From: Comamonadaceae bacterium | GTDB lineage: Bacteria; Pseudomonadota; Gammaproteobacteria; Burkholderiales; Burkholderiaceae | Length of the DNA stretch: 6,142 nt | NCBI GenBank assembly: GCA_947484245.1 | Contig: CANKOT010000134.1 | Location: 1 to 6,142 of the forward strand | Reading direction: 5' to 3' | The notes under the pieces: generated by a model | The model's input: only the letters and a program-made list of their open reading frames with translations | Told to the model about the DNA's origin: nothing | Databases searched by the model: none | Shown here: piece after piece, positions 1-5,626 of the stretch | Layout of the letters: each line of letters begins with the position of its first letter | Position numbering within the stretch: position 1 is the first letter of the stretch | Program-made: the position numbers and the translations under genes

Positions 1-736
1 CGAAAATTTCAGGAATGATCAAATGCCCAGTCAAACTCATCACTTTAGACACGGTGTAGTGATTTTGCGCGAGCAATGTAGGCGGATTATTTTCAGCGCC
101 GTCCACCACACCAGTTTGAAGTGCTGGAAGCAGTTCATTGAACCCCATGGCAACTCCGTTACCGCCCATGGCATTCATAGTTTCAACGAACAAAGGATTT
201 CCCATCATACGAATCTTCATTCCTTTGAGGTCCTCAGGAGTGGTCACAGCTTTCTTGGCATACACGTTACGCGTACCAGCATCCATCCAACCCAAAGCCA
301 CCAAACGTGAGCCAGGTCCATTGGTCATACGCTCTAGGAGATCTTGACCAATCGGGCCGTCAATGACTTTGCGCATATGCGCTTCGTCGCGGAAAACAAA
401 GGGCATGTTGAACACATTGACTTCGTCGACTACGGGGCCCATGGCACCCACTGAAATGCGGGCGATCTGCAAGGCACCAATTTGGGCCTGCTCAATCATT
501 TCCTTTTCGCCACCCAATTGCATGGAAGGGAACATTTGGATAGAGATACGGCCATTGGTCGCTGTCTCGAGCTTCTTACCCATGCGCACAATGGCTTCTA
601 CAGTTGGATAACCCATGGGATGCACATCAGAGGCCTTGAGAACCATTTTGGGATCTGCATTTGCATGAAACGAAAAAGCCGTGGCGCTGAACGCGAAGGC
701 CACAGCCATCAGTTTTGCAAAATTTCTTTTTTTCAT
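1..736 (-). CDS. TRAP transporter periplasmic substrate-binding protein, DctP family (3' end outside window)
   Basis: Periplasmic receptor of a tripartite ATP-independent (TRAP) transporter, which hands a substrate, usually an organic acid, to a DctQ/DctM membrane pair. I read 245 codons without interruption on the minus strand; family members are usually about 320-340 residues, so roughly the last quarter lies beyond base 1. Residues 1-27 look like a Sec signal peptide (KKR, a hydrophobic stretch, then cleavage after ANA). Family hallmarks follow: LGGEKEMIEQ near residues 74-83, NMPFVFRDEAHM near 110-121, GTRNVYAKK at 154-162, LKGMKIRM at 170-177 with R176 as the expected carboxylate-binding arginine, and QTGVVDGAENNPP at 207-219. 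The start is supported by AGGAGA at 749-744, 7 bases before the ATG. It is transcribed away from tonB. Any dctQ and dctM genes would lie left of the window. The substrate cannot be read from the sequence. Confidence 0.93.
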   Translation of the reverse strand, partial: MKKRNFAKLMAVAFAFSATAFSFHANADPKMVLKASDVHPMGYPTVEAIVRMGKKLETATNGRISIQMFPSMQLGGEKEMIEQAQIGALQIARISVGAMGPVVDEVNVFNMPFVFRDEAHMRKVIDGPIGQDLLERMTNGPGSRLVALGWMDAGTRNVYAKKAVTTPEDLKGMKIRMMGNPLFVETMNAMGGNGVAMGFNELLPALQTGVVDGAENNPPTLLAQNHYTVSKVMSLTGHLIIPEIF

Positions 737-811
737 CTGTCCGTCTCCTAGATTGGGGGTGGGTGAAATCCGAAACAAGGGATGAACCCTTATCACTTAA
801 CATCATACGAA

Positions 812-839
812 TTGACAACGGAGATTCTTCTTGAATCAT
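812..839 (+). promoter_or_regulatory. Putative sigma-70 promoter of the tonB-exbBD operon
   Basis: A perfect -35 hexamer TTGACA lies at 812-817. With a 16-bp spacer it is followed by AATCAT at 834-839, which matches four of six -10 positions. Transcription would begin near 846. That fits a tonB start at 887 and rules out the longer reading frame from 782 for this transcript. The -10 is weak, so this is a prediction. An alternative -10, GATAAT at 848-853, has no good -35. Confidence 0.4.
823..837. promoter_or_regulatory. Short dyad in the dctP-tonB divergent region, possible operator
   Basis: GATTC at 823-827 and GAATC at 833-837 form a perfect inverted repeat around a 5-base centre. It sits between the predicted -35 and -10 of tonB and upstream of the divergent dctP-type gene, where a regulator could affect either. 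The arms are short enough to occur by chance, and I recognise no known operator. I looked for a 19-bp Fur box and saw none of good quality; only an isolated GATAAT at 848-853 resembles part of one. Confidence 0.2.
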
Positions 840-886
840 GGCTTGTTGATAATGGTGTTTACCCTGTTAGCCATTTGTTTTTCGTG

Positions 887-1543
887 ATGAATCGATTGAA
901 TCCAACTACCACGTACCAACAGCGTACCAAAACCAAGCGCCTACCCAGCTTGATGGTGGTGCTTGTTTTGCACGGTATTTTGTTATGGCTGATTCAATCT
1001 GGCTTAGCGCGTCAAGCCATCACATTGACGCAAGAGTCGGTTGAAGCCTTGTTGTTAACCGATGCTGCCCCACCCCCTCCTCCTCCTGTTGCAGCGACCA
1101 AAACACCCCCGCCTAAAACACCATTACCGCCGGTCATTCAACCGCCCATTGCAACAGCTACACCCGTCATCACGGCGCCTACTGCGCCAGCTATAAACGT
1201 TACCCCGACACAAAGCACAGCACCCACGGCACCCACATCACCCTCGGCACCATCTCCATCTATTCGCGCGGGTGCCGCGATCCAACCCGGCGCGAGTTGC
1301 GCCAAGCCTGATTACCCCAGCGCCTCGCGCCGCCTAGAAGAAGAGGGCACAGTAAGTTTGAAATTTTTGATTGGTGCAGATGGTCGCGTTCTACAAGCCG
1401 AGATAGAAAAAACTTCTGGCTTTCCAAGGTTGGACGAAGCGGCTCGCAATGCTCTGTCTAAATGCCAGTTCAGAGCTGGAACCATCGATGGCAAAGCAGA
1501 GCAAAGTTGGGCCAGCATCAAATACACCTGGCGTTTGGAATAA
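887..1543 (+). CDS. tonB: Energy transducer TonB
   Basis: TonB spans the periplasm and transmits energy from the ExbB-ExbD proton channel to outer-membrane TonB-dependent receptors. The 218-residue protein has a basic N-terminus, one membrane anchor at about residues 20-37 with the conserved histidine H29, a proline-rich spacer at about 57-125 beginning with a run of six prolines, and a C-terminal TonB domain at about 138-218 (KPDYPSASRR, then GTVSLKFLIGADGRV, ending YTWRLE). Cysteines C138 and C193 flank this domain, as in betaproteobacterial TonB proteins, and may form a disulfide. The reading frame is open from an ATG at 782, but I chose 887: the extra 35 residues look non-coding, a candidate promoter lies inside them, and the anchor then sits at the usual distance from the N-terminus. 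No good Shine-Dalgarno precedes 887, so the exact start (GTG 884 is also possible) is uncertain. It is first gene of an operon with exbB, 37 bp downstream. Confidence 0.9.
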   Translation: MNRLNPTTTYQQRTKTKRLPSLMVVLVLHGILLWLIQSGLARQAITLTQESVEALLLTDAAPPPPPPVAATKTPPPKTPLPPVIQPPIATATPVITAPTAPAINVTPTQSTAPTAPTSPSAPSPSIRAGAAIQPGASCAKPDYPSASRRLEEEGTVSLKFLIGADGRVLQAEIEKTSGFPRLDEAARNALSKCQFRAGTIDGKAEQSWASIKYTWRLE

Positions 1544-1580
1544 TTGTTTTTGAAATTGCAGTTTTGATTAGGGAATTTAC

Positions 1581-2363
1581 ATGTATTCAATTCGTATCCA
1601 ACGATGGCTTATCGCGCTCAGCGCATATTTCTTATCGATAAGCGCCTATGCAGCCGAAGAAACTTTGGACAACCCATATGGCTTATCGGCGGTTTGGGCG
1701 CAAGGTGATTGGGTAGCTAAAGCTACGTTGCTAATTTTGGTGCTGATGAGTATGGCGAGTTGGTATGTCATCTTTACCAAGTTGATGGACCAAAACCGTG
1801 TCATGGGCTTTGCACAATCAGCCAATGCTTCGTTTTGGAATGCAGGCACTGTGCAGCAAGGCACAGAAGGATTAGATGCGGACAGCCCCTTTCGCTACAT
1901 TGCAGAAAAAGGGTTAGATGGCGCCAGCAAACACACAGGGCTTTTAGGCGCTGTCGATTTCAACACCTGGGTCACTATGAGCATCCAACGTGCGATGAAC
2001 CATGTGCAAAGTCGTATGCAAGATGGCCTAGCCGTGTTGGCTACCGTGGGTTCCACAGCGCCATTTGTAGGACTCTTTGGCACGGTTTGGGGCATCTACA
2101 ACGCGCTCGTCAAAATCGGCATGTCGGGCCAAGCCAGCATCGACAAAGTAGCAGGGCCTGTAGGCGAGTCACTCATCATGACCGCCATCGGCTTAGCAGT
2201 GGCCGTGCCTGCTGTACTGGGCTACAACTGGTTAGTACGGCGCAACAAAATAGCGATGGAAGAGGTGCAAGCCTTTGGCGCTGATTTGCACGCTGTGCTT
2301 TTAGGCACAGGCAAAGGCACAGGCTCTAGTACTGGCCCTGACACAGGCTTAGACAGCAAATAA
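1581..2363 (+). CDS. exbB: ExbB, MotA/TolQ/ExbB proton channel family protein
   Basis: Inner-membrane channel subunit that works with ExbD to power TonB. The protein has 260 residues. Residues 1-25 look like a signal peptide (RIQRW, a hydrophobic run, SAYAA before EET), as in the longer class of ExbB. Membrane segments are at about 46-66, 148-172 and 196-219. The family core is clear: ATVGSTAPFVGLFGTVWGIY at 154-173 and GESLIMTAIGLAVAVPAVLG at 195-214, with E196 the conserved glutamate of the third membrane helix. The start is supported by AGGGA at 1570-1574, 6 bases upstream. The tail from residue 242 is a glycine/threonine-rich stretch of four TG-containing tetrapeptides encoded by a 12-nt repeat, absent from the core family fold. 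exbD1 begins 2 bp after the stop. TolQ is the alternative, but the tonB and double exbD context favours ExbB. Confidence 0.94.
   Translation: MYSIRIQRWLIALSAYFLSISAYAAEETLDNPYGLSAVWAQGDWVAKATLLILVLMSMASWYVIFTKLMDQNRVMGFAQSANASFWNAGTVQQGTEGLDADSPFRYIAEKGLDGASKHTGLLGAVDFNTWVTMSIQRAMNHVQSRMQDGLAVLATVGSTAPFVGLFGTVWGIYNALVKIGMSGQASIDKVAGPVGESLIMTAIGLAVAVPAVLGYNWLVRRNKIAMEEVQAFGADLHAVLLGTGKGTGSSTGPDTGLDSK
2304..2351 (+). repeat. Four imperfect 12-nt tandem units at the 3' end of exbB
   Basis: Four consecutive 12-base units start at 2304, 2316, 2328 and 2340. They encode GTGK, GTGS, STGP and DTGL. The first two share GGCACAGGC exactly, the fourth keeps ACACAGGC, and the third is most diverged (AGTACTGGCCCT). 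Since the unit is a multiple of three, gain or loss of units would only change the length of the cytoplasmic ExbB tail. I infer slippage or unequal exchange as origin. Confidence 0.7.
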
Positions 2364-2365
2364 CT

Positions 2366-2788
2366 ATGGCCATGCAATTAGGCCCCAGCGATGGGGACGA
2401 TGAACTCTTAACCACCATCAACACCACCCCCTTGGTGGATGTGATGTTGGTGTTGCTGATCATCTTCTTGATCACGATTCCTGTGGTCACCACCTCGGTG
2501 AAGGTCGATTTGCCACACGAAGTGCAACAACCGCGCGAGACCAAGCCCGACAACATTGTTTTGTCAGTCAACGCACAAGGGCAAGCATTTTTATTTGATA
2601 CACCAATGCGCAACCAAGCTGAGATGCTCAAGCAGCTTCAAACTCTGGCCGATAAAAAACCGCAGCCCGAAGTGCAAATACGCGGTGATGCACAAACAGA
2701 CTACGAAGCCGTAGGACGCGTTTTATTTGCTGCTCAAAGCGTGGGGCTCACCAAAGTGCGTTTCGTGACTGACCCACAAGCGAAGTAA
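2366..2788 (+). CDS. exbD: ExbD/TolR-family biopolymer transport protein (first copy)
   Basis: ExbD is a single-pass inner-membrane protein whose aspartate takes part in proton translocation through the ExbB channel. This copy has 140 residues: a short cytoplasmic N-terminus with several acidic residues, then INTTPLVDVMLVLLIIFLIT at 18-37 containing the conserved D25, then a periplasmic domain from about residue 45 with the typical VDLP motif and C-terminal KPQPEVQIRGD and YEAVGRVL elements. It begins 2 bp after the exbB stop with no recognisable Shine-Dalgarno, so translational coupling to exbB is likely. A second ATG at 2372 in the same frame is an alternative start. It is followed 3 bp later by a paralogous exbD. 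TolR is the alternative family member, less likely here. Confidence 0.93.
   Translation: MAMQLGPSDGDDELLTTINTTPLVDVMLVLLIIFLITIPVVTTSVKVDLPHEVQQPRETKPDNIVLSVNAQGQAFLFDTPMRNQAEMLKQLQTLADKKPQPEVQIRGDAQTDYEAVGRVLFAAQSVGLTKVRFVTDPQAK
2438..2463 (+). repeat. 26-nt exact direct repeat shared by the two exbD genes, copy 1
   Basis: Bases 2438-2463 are identical to 2870-2895. They encode the same part of the membrane helix in both ExbD proteins (DVMLVLLI, including the conserved Asp). Flanking codons of the motif are also similar, but identity breaks down soon outside. Selection on the helix explains the protein match; identical synonymous codons over the whole stretch suggest a shared origin or gene conversion. 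Confidence 0.85.
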
Positions 2789-2791
2789 ACC

Positions 2792-3226
2792 ATGTTGCCG
2801 CAAACACCCATGCTTCAAACCCTCGATGAGCCCGAGGTGATGATGGATATCAACACTACACCTTTGATTGATGTGATGTTGGTGTTGCTGATCATGCTGA
2901 TCATCACCATCCCTATTCAACTGCATTCGATCAACCTTGACATGCCAACAGGCACACCTCCACCTGCCCTTAAAAAACCCACCATCGTGCGAATCGAAAT
3001 AGACGCACGCAATGTGGTGCGCTGGAACGACAAAACTTTGGCAGATCGCGCAGAGTTAGACGCGTTGCTGCAACAAGCCAGCCAACAGCAACCTCAGCCT
3101 GAAGTGCATATCAAACCGCAAGGCAAGGCTAAATATGAGGCAGTGGCTGGCGTATTGGCTAGCGCGCAACGCAATGGGTTAACCAAACTCGGGATTGTGG
3201 GAAGCGAGCAATTTGCGGGTGACTAG
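2792..3226 (+). CDS. exbD: ExbD/TolR-family biopolymer transport protein (second copy)
   Basis: Second ExbD paralogue, 144 residues, starting 3 bp after the first and so almost surely on the same transcript. It has the same plan: DINTTPLIDVMLVLLIMLII at 19-38 with conserved D27, a proline-rich linker near 52-62, and a periplasmic domain ending KPQGKAKYEAVAGVLASAQR and a short tail. The two copies differ widely after the membrane helix, so they are not redundant recent duplicates along their full length. Tandem exbD genes after tonB-exbB are known from Xanthomonas campestris, where exbD2 is dispensable for iron uptake but needed for other functions; the same order is seen in other proteobacteria. 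Whether this copy has a special role here is not visible. A second ATG at 2810 is a possible alternative start. Confidence 0.92.
   Translation: MLPQTPMLQTLDEPEVMMDINTTPLIDVMLVLLIMLIITIPIQLHSINLDMPTGTPPPALKKPTIVRIEIDARNVVRWNDKTLADRAELDALLQQASQQQPQPEVHIKPQGKAKYEAVAGVLASAQRNGLTKLGIVGSEQFAGD
2870..2895 (+). repeat. 26-nt exact direct repeat shared by the two exbD genes, copy 2
   Basis: Second copy of the stretch at 2438-2463, 432 bases downstream and in the same reading frame. Being direct and identical, the pair could support recombination that would fuse the two exbD genes into one in-frame exbD and delete 432 bp. Confidence 0.85.
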
Positions 3227-3242
3227 CAAGTGCTCAGCTAGT
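3222..3242 (+). terminator. Weak hairpin at the end of the tonB-exbBD operon
   Basis: ACTAGC at 3222-3227 pairs with GCTAGT at 3237-3242 around a 9-base loop, overlapping the stop codon of the second exbD. The stem is only 6 bp and no T-run follows, so it is a poor intrinsic terminator. I list it because it is the only structure I see at the operon end. Confidence 0.2.
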
Positions 3243-3280
3243 TTCAATAAGTAATGCCAGCTTTTTCCAGCGCACCGAAT

Positions 3281-3523
3281 TTAACGGGCTCTCAAAATAA
3301 TTTGCGCTGTTTTTTCATAGTGGTGCGTTAAGGCCGCACATGCGGCCGCCACATTGCCAGCAACTGCTGCATCGACCACCTGCTTATGCTCGTCAGATTC
3401 ATCACGGCGCTTGTAGGCGGATTTCATGGCGAGTTGCCGATAGCGTTAGACTTGGTCGTACAACTGCTCTTAGGTGCTGAGGGTTAATGATGCAACGCTT
3501 TCTGGTGCGAGTACGGTTGTCAT
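3281..3523 (-). pseudogene. Remnant of a GntR-family regulator (FCD C-terminal domain), internally deleted and stopped
   Basis: One minus-strand frame from ATG at 3523 to TAA at 3281 carries pieces of a GntR/FCD transcription factor. The last 48 codons (3427-3281) read as the end of an FCD domain: DEHKQVVDAAVAGN, AALTHHYEKTAQIIL, with the EH and HH histidines in places typical of FCD metal ligands. Just upstream in frame are EQLYDQV and RYRQLAMKSA, also FCD-like, but interrupted by TAA codons at 3470-3472 and 3446-3448. The first 17 codons, MTTVLAPESVASLTLST, resemble the start of such a regulator. An intact protein would be about 220-240 residues; the frame here holds about 80 codons. The DNA-binding winged helix and most of the ligand domain are missing, so a large internal deletion is inferred. 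It points away from the FAH-family gene, the usual place for a local repressor. It cannot make a functional regulator. Confidence 0.75.
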
Positions 3524-3549
3524 GGCGAGAGATATCAATAGATAAAAAT

Positions 3550-3577
3550 TTTAAACAGCTGAGATTATCGATATTAT
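3550..3577 (+). promoter_or_regulatory. Putative promoter and palindrome upstream of the FAH-family gene
   Basis: TTTAAA at 3550-3555 (four of six -35 positions) and TATTAT at 3572-3577 (five of six -10 positions) are 16 bp apart in an A/T-rich stretch. The 8-bp palindrome TATCGATA at 3566-3573 overlaps the spacer and -10, where a repressor would act. It may be the leftover operator of the decayed GntR regulator next door; that link is inference. A clear Shine-Dalgarno, AAGGA at 3604-3608, lies 6 bases before the ATG at 3615. Confidence 0.4.
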
Positions 3578-3614
3578 TCAGCCCACTGTTCACACCATCT
3601 GAGAAGGAAGCACC

Positions 3615-4487
3615 ATGCGTTTTTTGAGCTTTGAGGCCAATGGCCAAGCGGGTATTGGTTGGGTCAAGGATGTCCACGCCACTGATTTCGTCAACCTGAC
3701 GCTCGCCGCACCGGAATTACCTCGCAATCTCAAAGACTTGATTTGCGCCAAAGGCGGTTTAGCCGCAGCGGACGCTGCTGCGCGCAAAGCGCCAGCCAGC
3801 GCAGTTCAGACAATTTCAAGCGTGACAATACTGCCCCTCATTCCCAACCCCGGAAAAATAGTTTGCATGGGATTGAACTACGCCGACCACGCCAAAGAAG
3901 GCGGTAACGCGCGACCCGAATACCCCAGCTTTTTCTTGCGTGGTAACTCGTCGATGGTAGGACACAACCAAGCCATTGTTCGCCCCAAGGCCTCCACCCA
4001 GTTGGACTACGAGGCAGAGTTGGCAGTCATCATTGGCAAACAGGCCAGACACTTGACTGCGGAAAACGCCCTCGAATGCATCTCAGGGTATTCATGCTTC
4101 AACGATGGCAGCATCCGTAACTACCAGCGCAAATCGTCGCAATGGACGATCGGTAAAAACTTTGACGGCACAGGCCCGTTTGGCCCATGTTTGGTCACGC
4201 CAGAAGAGTTGCCACCAGGTGCAGCAGGCCTTCGCATCCAATCGCGTTTGAATGGCAAGGTCATGCAAGACGCCAATACCGATGTGTTCTTGTGGAATGT
4301 GGTCGAGGCCTTGCGCATCATCACCGAGTGCATGACCTTGGAGCCAGGCGATGTCATCATCACTGGCACACCCGCAGGTGTGGGTTATGCACGTACTCCC
4401 CCAGTGTGGATGGCGCCTGGCGATATCTGTGAAATCGAAGTCGAAGGCGTGGGCATTTTGTCTAATCCAATCGTGGATGAGAGCTAA
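3615..4487 (+). CDS. Fumarylacetoacetate hydrolase (FAH) family protein
   Basis: FAH-fold enzymes are metal-dependent and act on acylpyruvates, 2-keto-pentenoate-type diacids or ureidoglycolate, mostly late in aromatic or organic-acid breakdown. This protein has 290 residues, a usual length. A variable N-terminal domain (1-75) precedes the catalytic core: GKIVCMGLNYADHAKE at 80-95 with H92, LDYEAELAVIIGK at 130-142 with E133 and E135, FNDGSIRNYQ at 162-171 with D164, and WTIGKNFDGTGPFGP at 177-191 with K181. E133, E135 and D164 are the expected metal ligands. The end has ITGTPAGVGYARTPP at 249-263 and GDICEIEVEGVGILSNP at 269-285. The start is supported by AAGGA 6 bases upstream. Lying beside a GntR remnant and a Bug receptor is typical of catabolic loci in this order. 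It could be fumarylpyruvate hydrolase, ureidoglycolate lyase or another acylpyruvase; the sequence alone does not decide. Confidence 0.93.
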   Translation: MRFLSFEANGQAGIGWVKDVHATDFVNLTLAAPELPRNLKDLICAKGGLAAADAAARKAPASAVQTISSVTILPLIPNPGKIVCMGLNYADHAKEGGNARPEYPSFFLRGNSSMVGHNQAIVRPKASTQLDYEAELAVIIGKQARHLTAENALECISGYSCFNDGSIRNYQRKSSQWTIGKNFDGTGPFGPCLVTPEELPPGAAGLRIQSRLNGKVMQDANTDVFLWNVVEALRIITECMTLEPGDVIITGTPAGVGYARTPPVWMAPGDICEIEVEGVGILSNPIVDES

Positions 4488-4517
4488 ACCAAGGAAGCCA
4501 GTATCCGTACCCGCTTC

Positions 4518-4562
4518 AAGCCCATCGGAACCTAGTTGATGTGCATAACCACGTTTGGGCTT
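4518..4562. repeat. Inverted repeat between convergent genes
   Basis: AAGCCCA at 4518-4524 and TGGGCTT at 4556-4562 are perfect 7-bp arms separated by 31 bases, in the 73-bp gap between the FAH-family and Bug genes. The right arm overlaps the Bug stop codon. It could act as a structure ending transcription from both sides, but the loop is long and no T-run follows on either strand. I see no better terminator in this gap. Confidence 0.25.
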
Positions 4563-5544
4563 AATCCGCCTTAGCCCCTGAACTCTTCACCACAGCAGCC
4601 CACTTAGGCACTTCTGCTTTTAAGAAGTTGCCGAATTCTGTGGTGCTGTTGCGTGTACTGGCCATTCCGAGTTGGGAAAATTTTTCGATGATGTCAGCGG
4701 ACTCCATGGCGCGGTTGAGTGCGGCGTTGAGTTTTTCAATCACCGCGGGCGGTGTTCCAGCGGGTGCAAAAAAACCAAACCAGGTGTAGTCGTCGAATTC
4801 TTTGTAGCCAAACTCGGTGATGGACGGCACATCAGGCAACAAAGGTGAACGGGTGGCACTGGTCACTGCCAATGCTTTCAACTTGCCGGCTTTGATCATG
4901 GGCACTGCGGGCGGCATAGAAGTAGACGCAATTTGTGTATGCCCCGCTACCACCGCATTGATAGCTGCTGCTGGTTGGTAAGGCACATGGACGATATCAA
5001 CCTTTGCAGCAGACTTCAAACGCTCCATGGACAAGTGGGTGGTGGTTCCAATGCCAGAAGATGCATAGCTATAGGGCGACTTCTTGGCGGCATCTACCAA
5101 TTGCGGCAGGGAGTTCACAGCAACGCTGGAATTCACCGTGAAGATATTAGGCGTCTTCGGGCCTAAGGCAACTGGCATGAAATCTTTTATGGCGTCATAG
5201 CCTGCGTCCGCATACAAAGATGGGTTCACTGCAAAAGCAACGCTATGAACCAAGATGGTGTAGCCGTCCGGTGCTGCGCGTTTGACTTGGGTAGTGGCAA
5301 TATTGCCACCCGCCCCGCCTTTGTTTTCGACGATGAAATTGCCACCCGTAATTTCAGACAACTTTTGCGTGAGCGAGCGCGCCACGATGTCCGTGGAAGC
5401 ACCCGGTGCAAAAGCGACCAACAAGGTAACGGGCTTGGCTTTGGGCCAATCGCTTTGGGCGGATACGTTCACACTCACGATAGCGGCCAAGGCTGCCATG
5501 ATGAGAGATTTCAATGCAGGGATAAATTGATTAAATGGTTTCAT
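4561..5544 (-). CDS. Bug/TctC-family tripartite tricarboxylate transporter substrate-binding protein
   Basis: Periplasmic receptor of the Bug family, greatly expanded in Burkholderiales, which captures carboxylates, aromatic acids or amino acids; many have no transporter genes beside them. The protein has 327 residues, the usual length. Residues 1-29 form a signal peptide (LKS, hydrophobic run, cleavage after VSA). The mature part opens with WPKAKPVTLLVAFAPGASTD at 33-52; D52 is the family's conserved aspartate in the first ligand loop, although the usual paired glycine is replaced (PGAS). Next come FIVENKGGAGGNIATT at about 70-85 and AAPDGYTIL at about 90-98, then GIGTTTHLSMERL, HVPYQPAAAI and LLPDVPSITEFGY. 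The start is supported by AGGAG at 5555-5551, 6 bases upstream. It lies 82 bp downstream of the intradiol dioxygenase on the same strand, so co-transcription is possible. Ligand unknown; an aromatic or ring-cleavage acid would suit the context. Confidence 0.94.
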   Translation of the reverse strand: MKPFNQFIPALKSLIMAALAAIVSVNVSAQSDWPKAKPVTLLVAFAPGASTDIVARSLTQKLSEITGGNFIVENKGGAGGNIATTQVKRAAPDGYTILVHSVAFAVNPSLYADAGYDAIKDFMPVALGPKTPNIFTVNSSVAVNSLPQLVDAAKKSPYSYASSGIGTTTHLSMERLKSAAKVDIVHVPYQPAAAINAVVAGHTQIASTSMPPAVPMIKAGKLKALAVTSATRSPLLPDVPSITEFGYKEFDDYTWFGFFAPAGTPPAVIEKLNAALNRAMESADIIEKFSQLGMASTRNSTTEFGNFLKAEVPKWAAVVKSSGAKAD

Positions 5545-5626
5545 GGTTGTCTCCTGTTTATAAAGTGTCTTTTTTCTTAAAGCGTTTCAAATAAATACAT
5601 CAAAGCCTCGTCAGTCATTTGCATAA

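Noticed and set aside
23..751. Plus-strand open frames across 23-751
   Set aside because: They lie opposite the TRAP receptor gene, whose minus-strand frame is uninterrupted and carries clear family motifs; the plus-strand translations show none.
1071..1260. C-rich, CCACC/ACACC-dense stretch as a DNA repeat or CRISPR-like element
   Set aside because: It has no regular unit or spacer structure and is explained by proline, alanine and threonine codons of the TonB spacer.
1760..2284. 174-codon plus-strand open frame inside exbB
   Set aside because: It is an out-of-frame shadow rich in Arg, His and Cys with no recognisable domain; the exbB frame is unambiguous.
3332..3347. GC-rich near-palindrome with GGCCGCA and TGCGGCC arms as a terminator
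   Set aside because: Only 2 bases separate the arms, no T-run follows on either strand, and it coincides with alanine codons of the FCD remnant, so chance is the simpler reading.
4488..4529. Readthrough extension of the FAH-family frame (TKEASIRTRFKPIGT) as a lost C-terminus or gene remnant
   Set aside because: Only about 14 codons before the next stop. The protein already ends at the normal family position, and I do not recognise the peptide.
5245..5580. Plus-strand open frame opposite the Bug gene start
   Set aside because: Antisense shadow. The Bug frame has a signal peptide, a Shine-Dalgarno and full family motifs.
5577..5624. 15-codon minus-strand frame between the dioxygenase and Bug genes (MQMTDEALMYLFETL)
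   Set aside because: No proper Shine-Dalgarno, and its start lies 2 bases after the dioxygenase stop. A frame this short is expected by chance, although a coupled leader peptide cannot be excluded.
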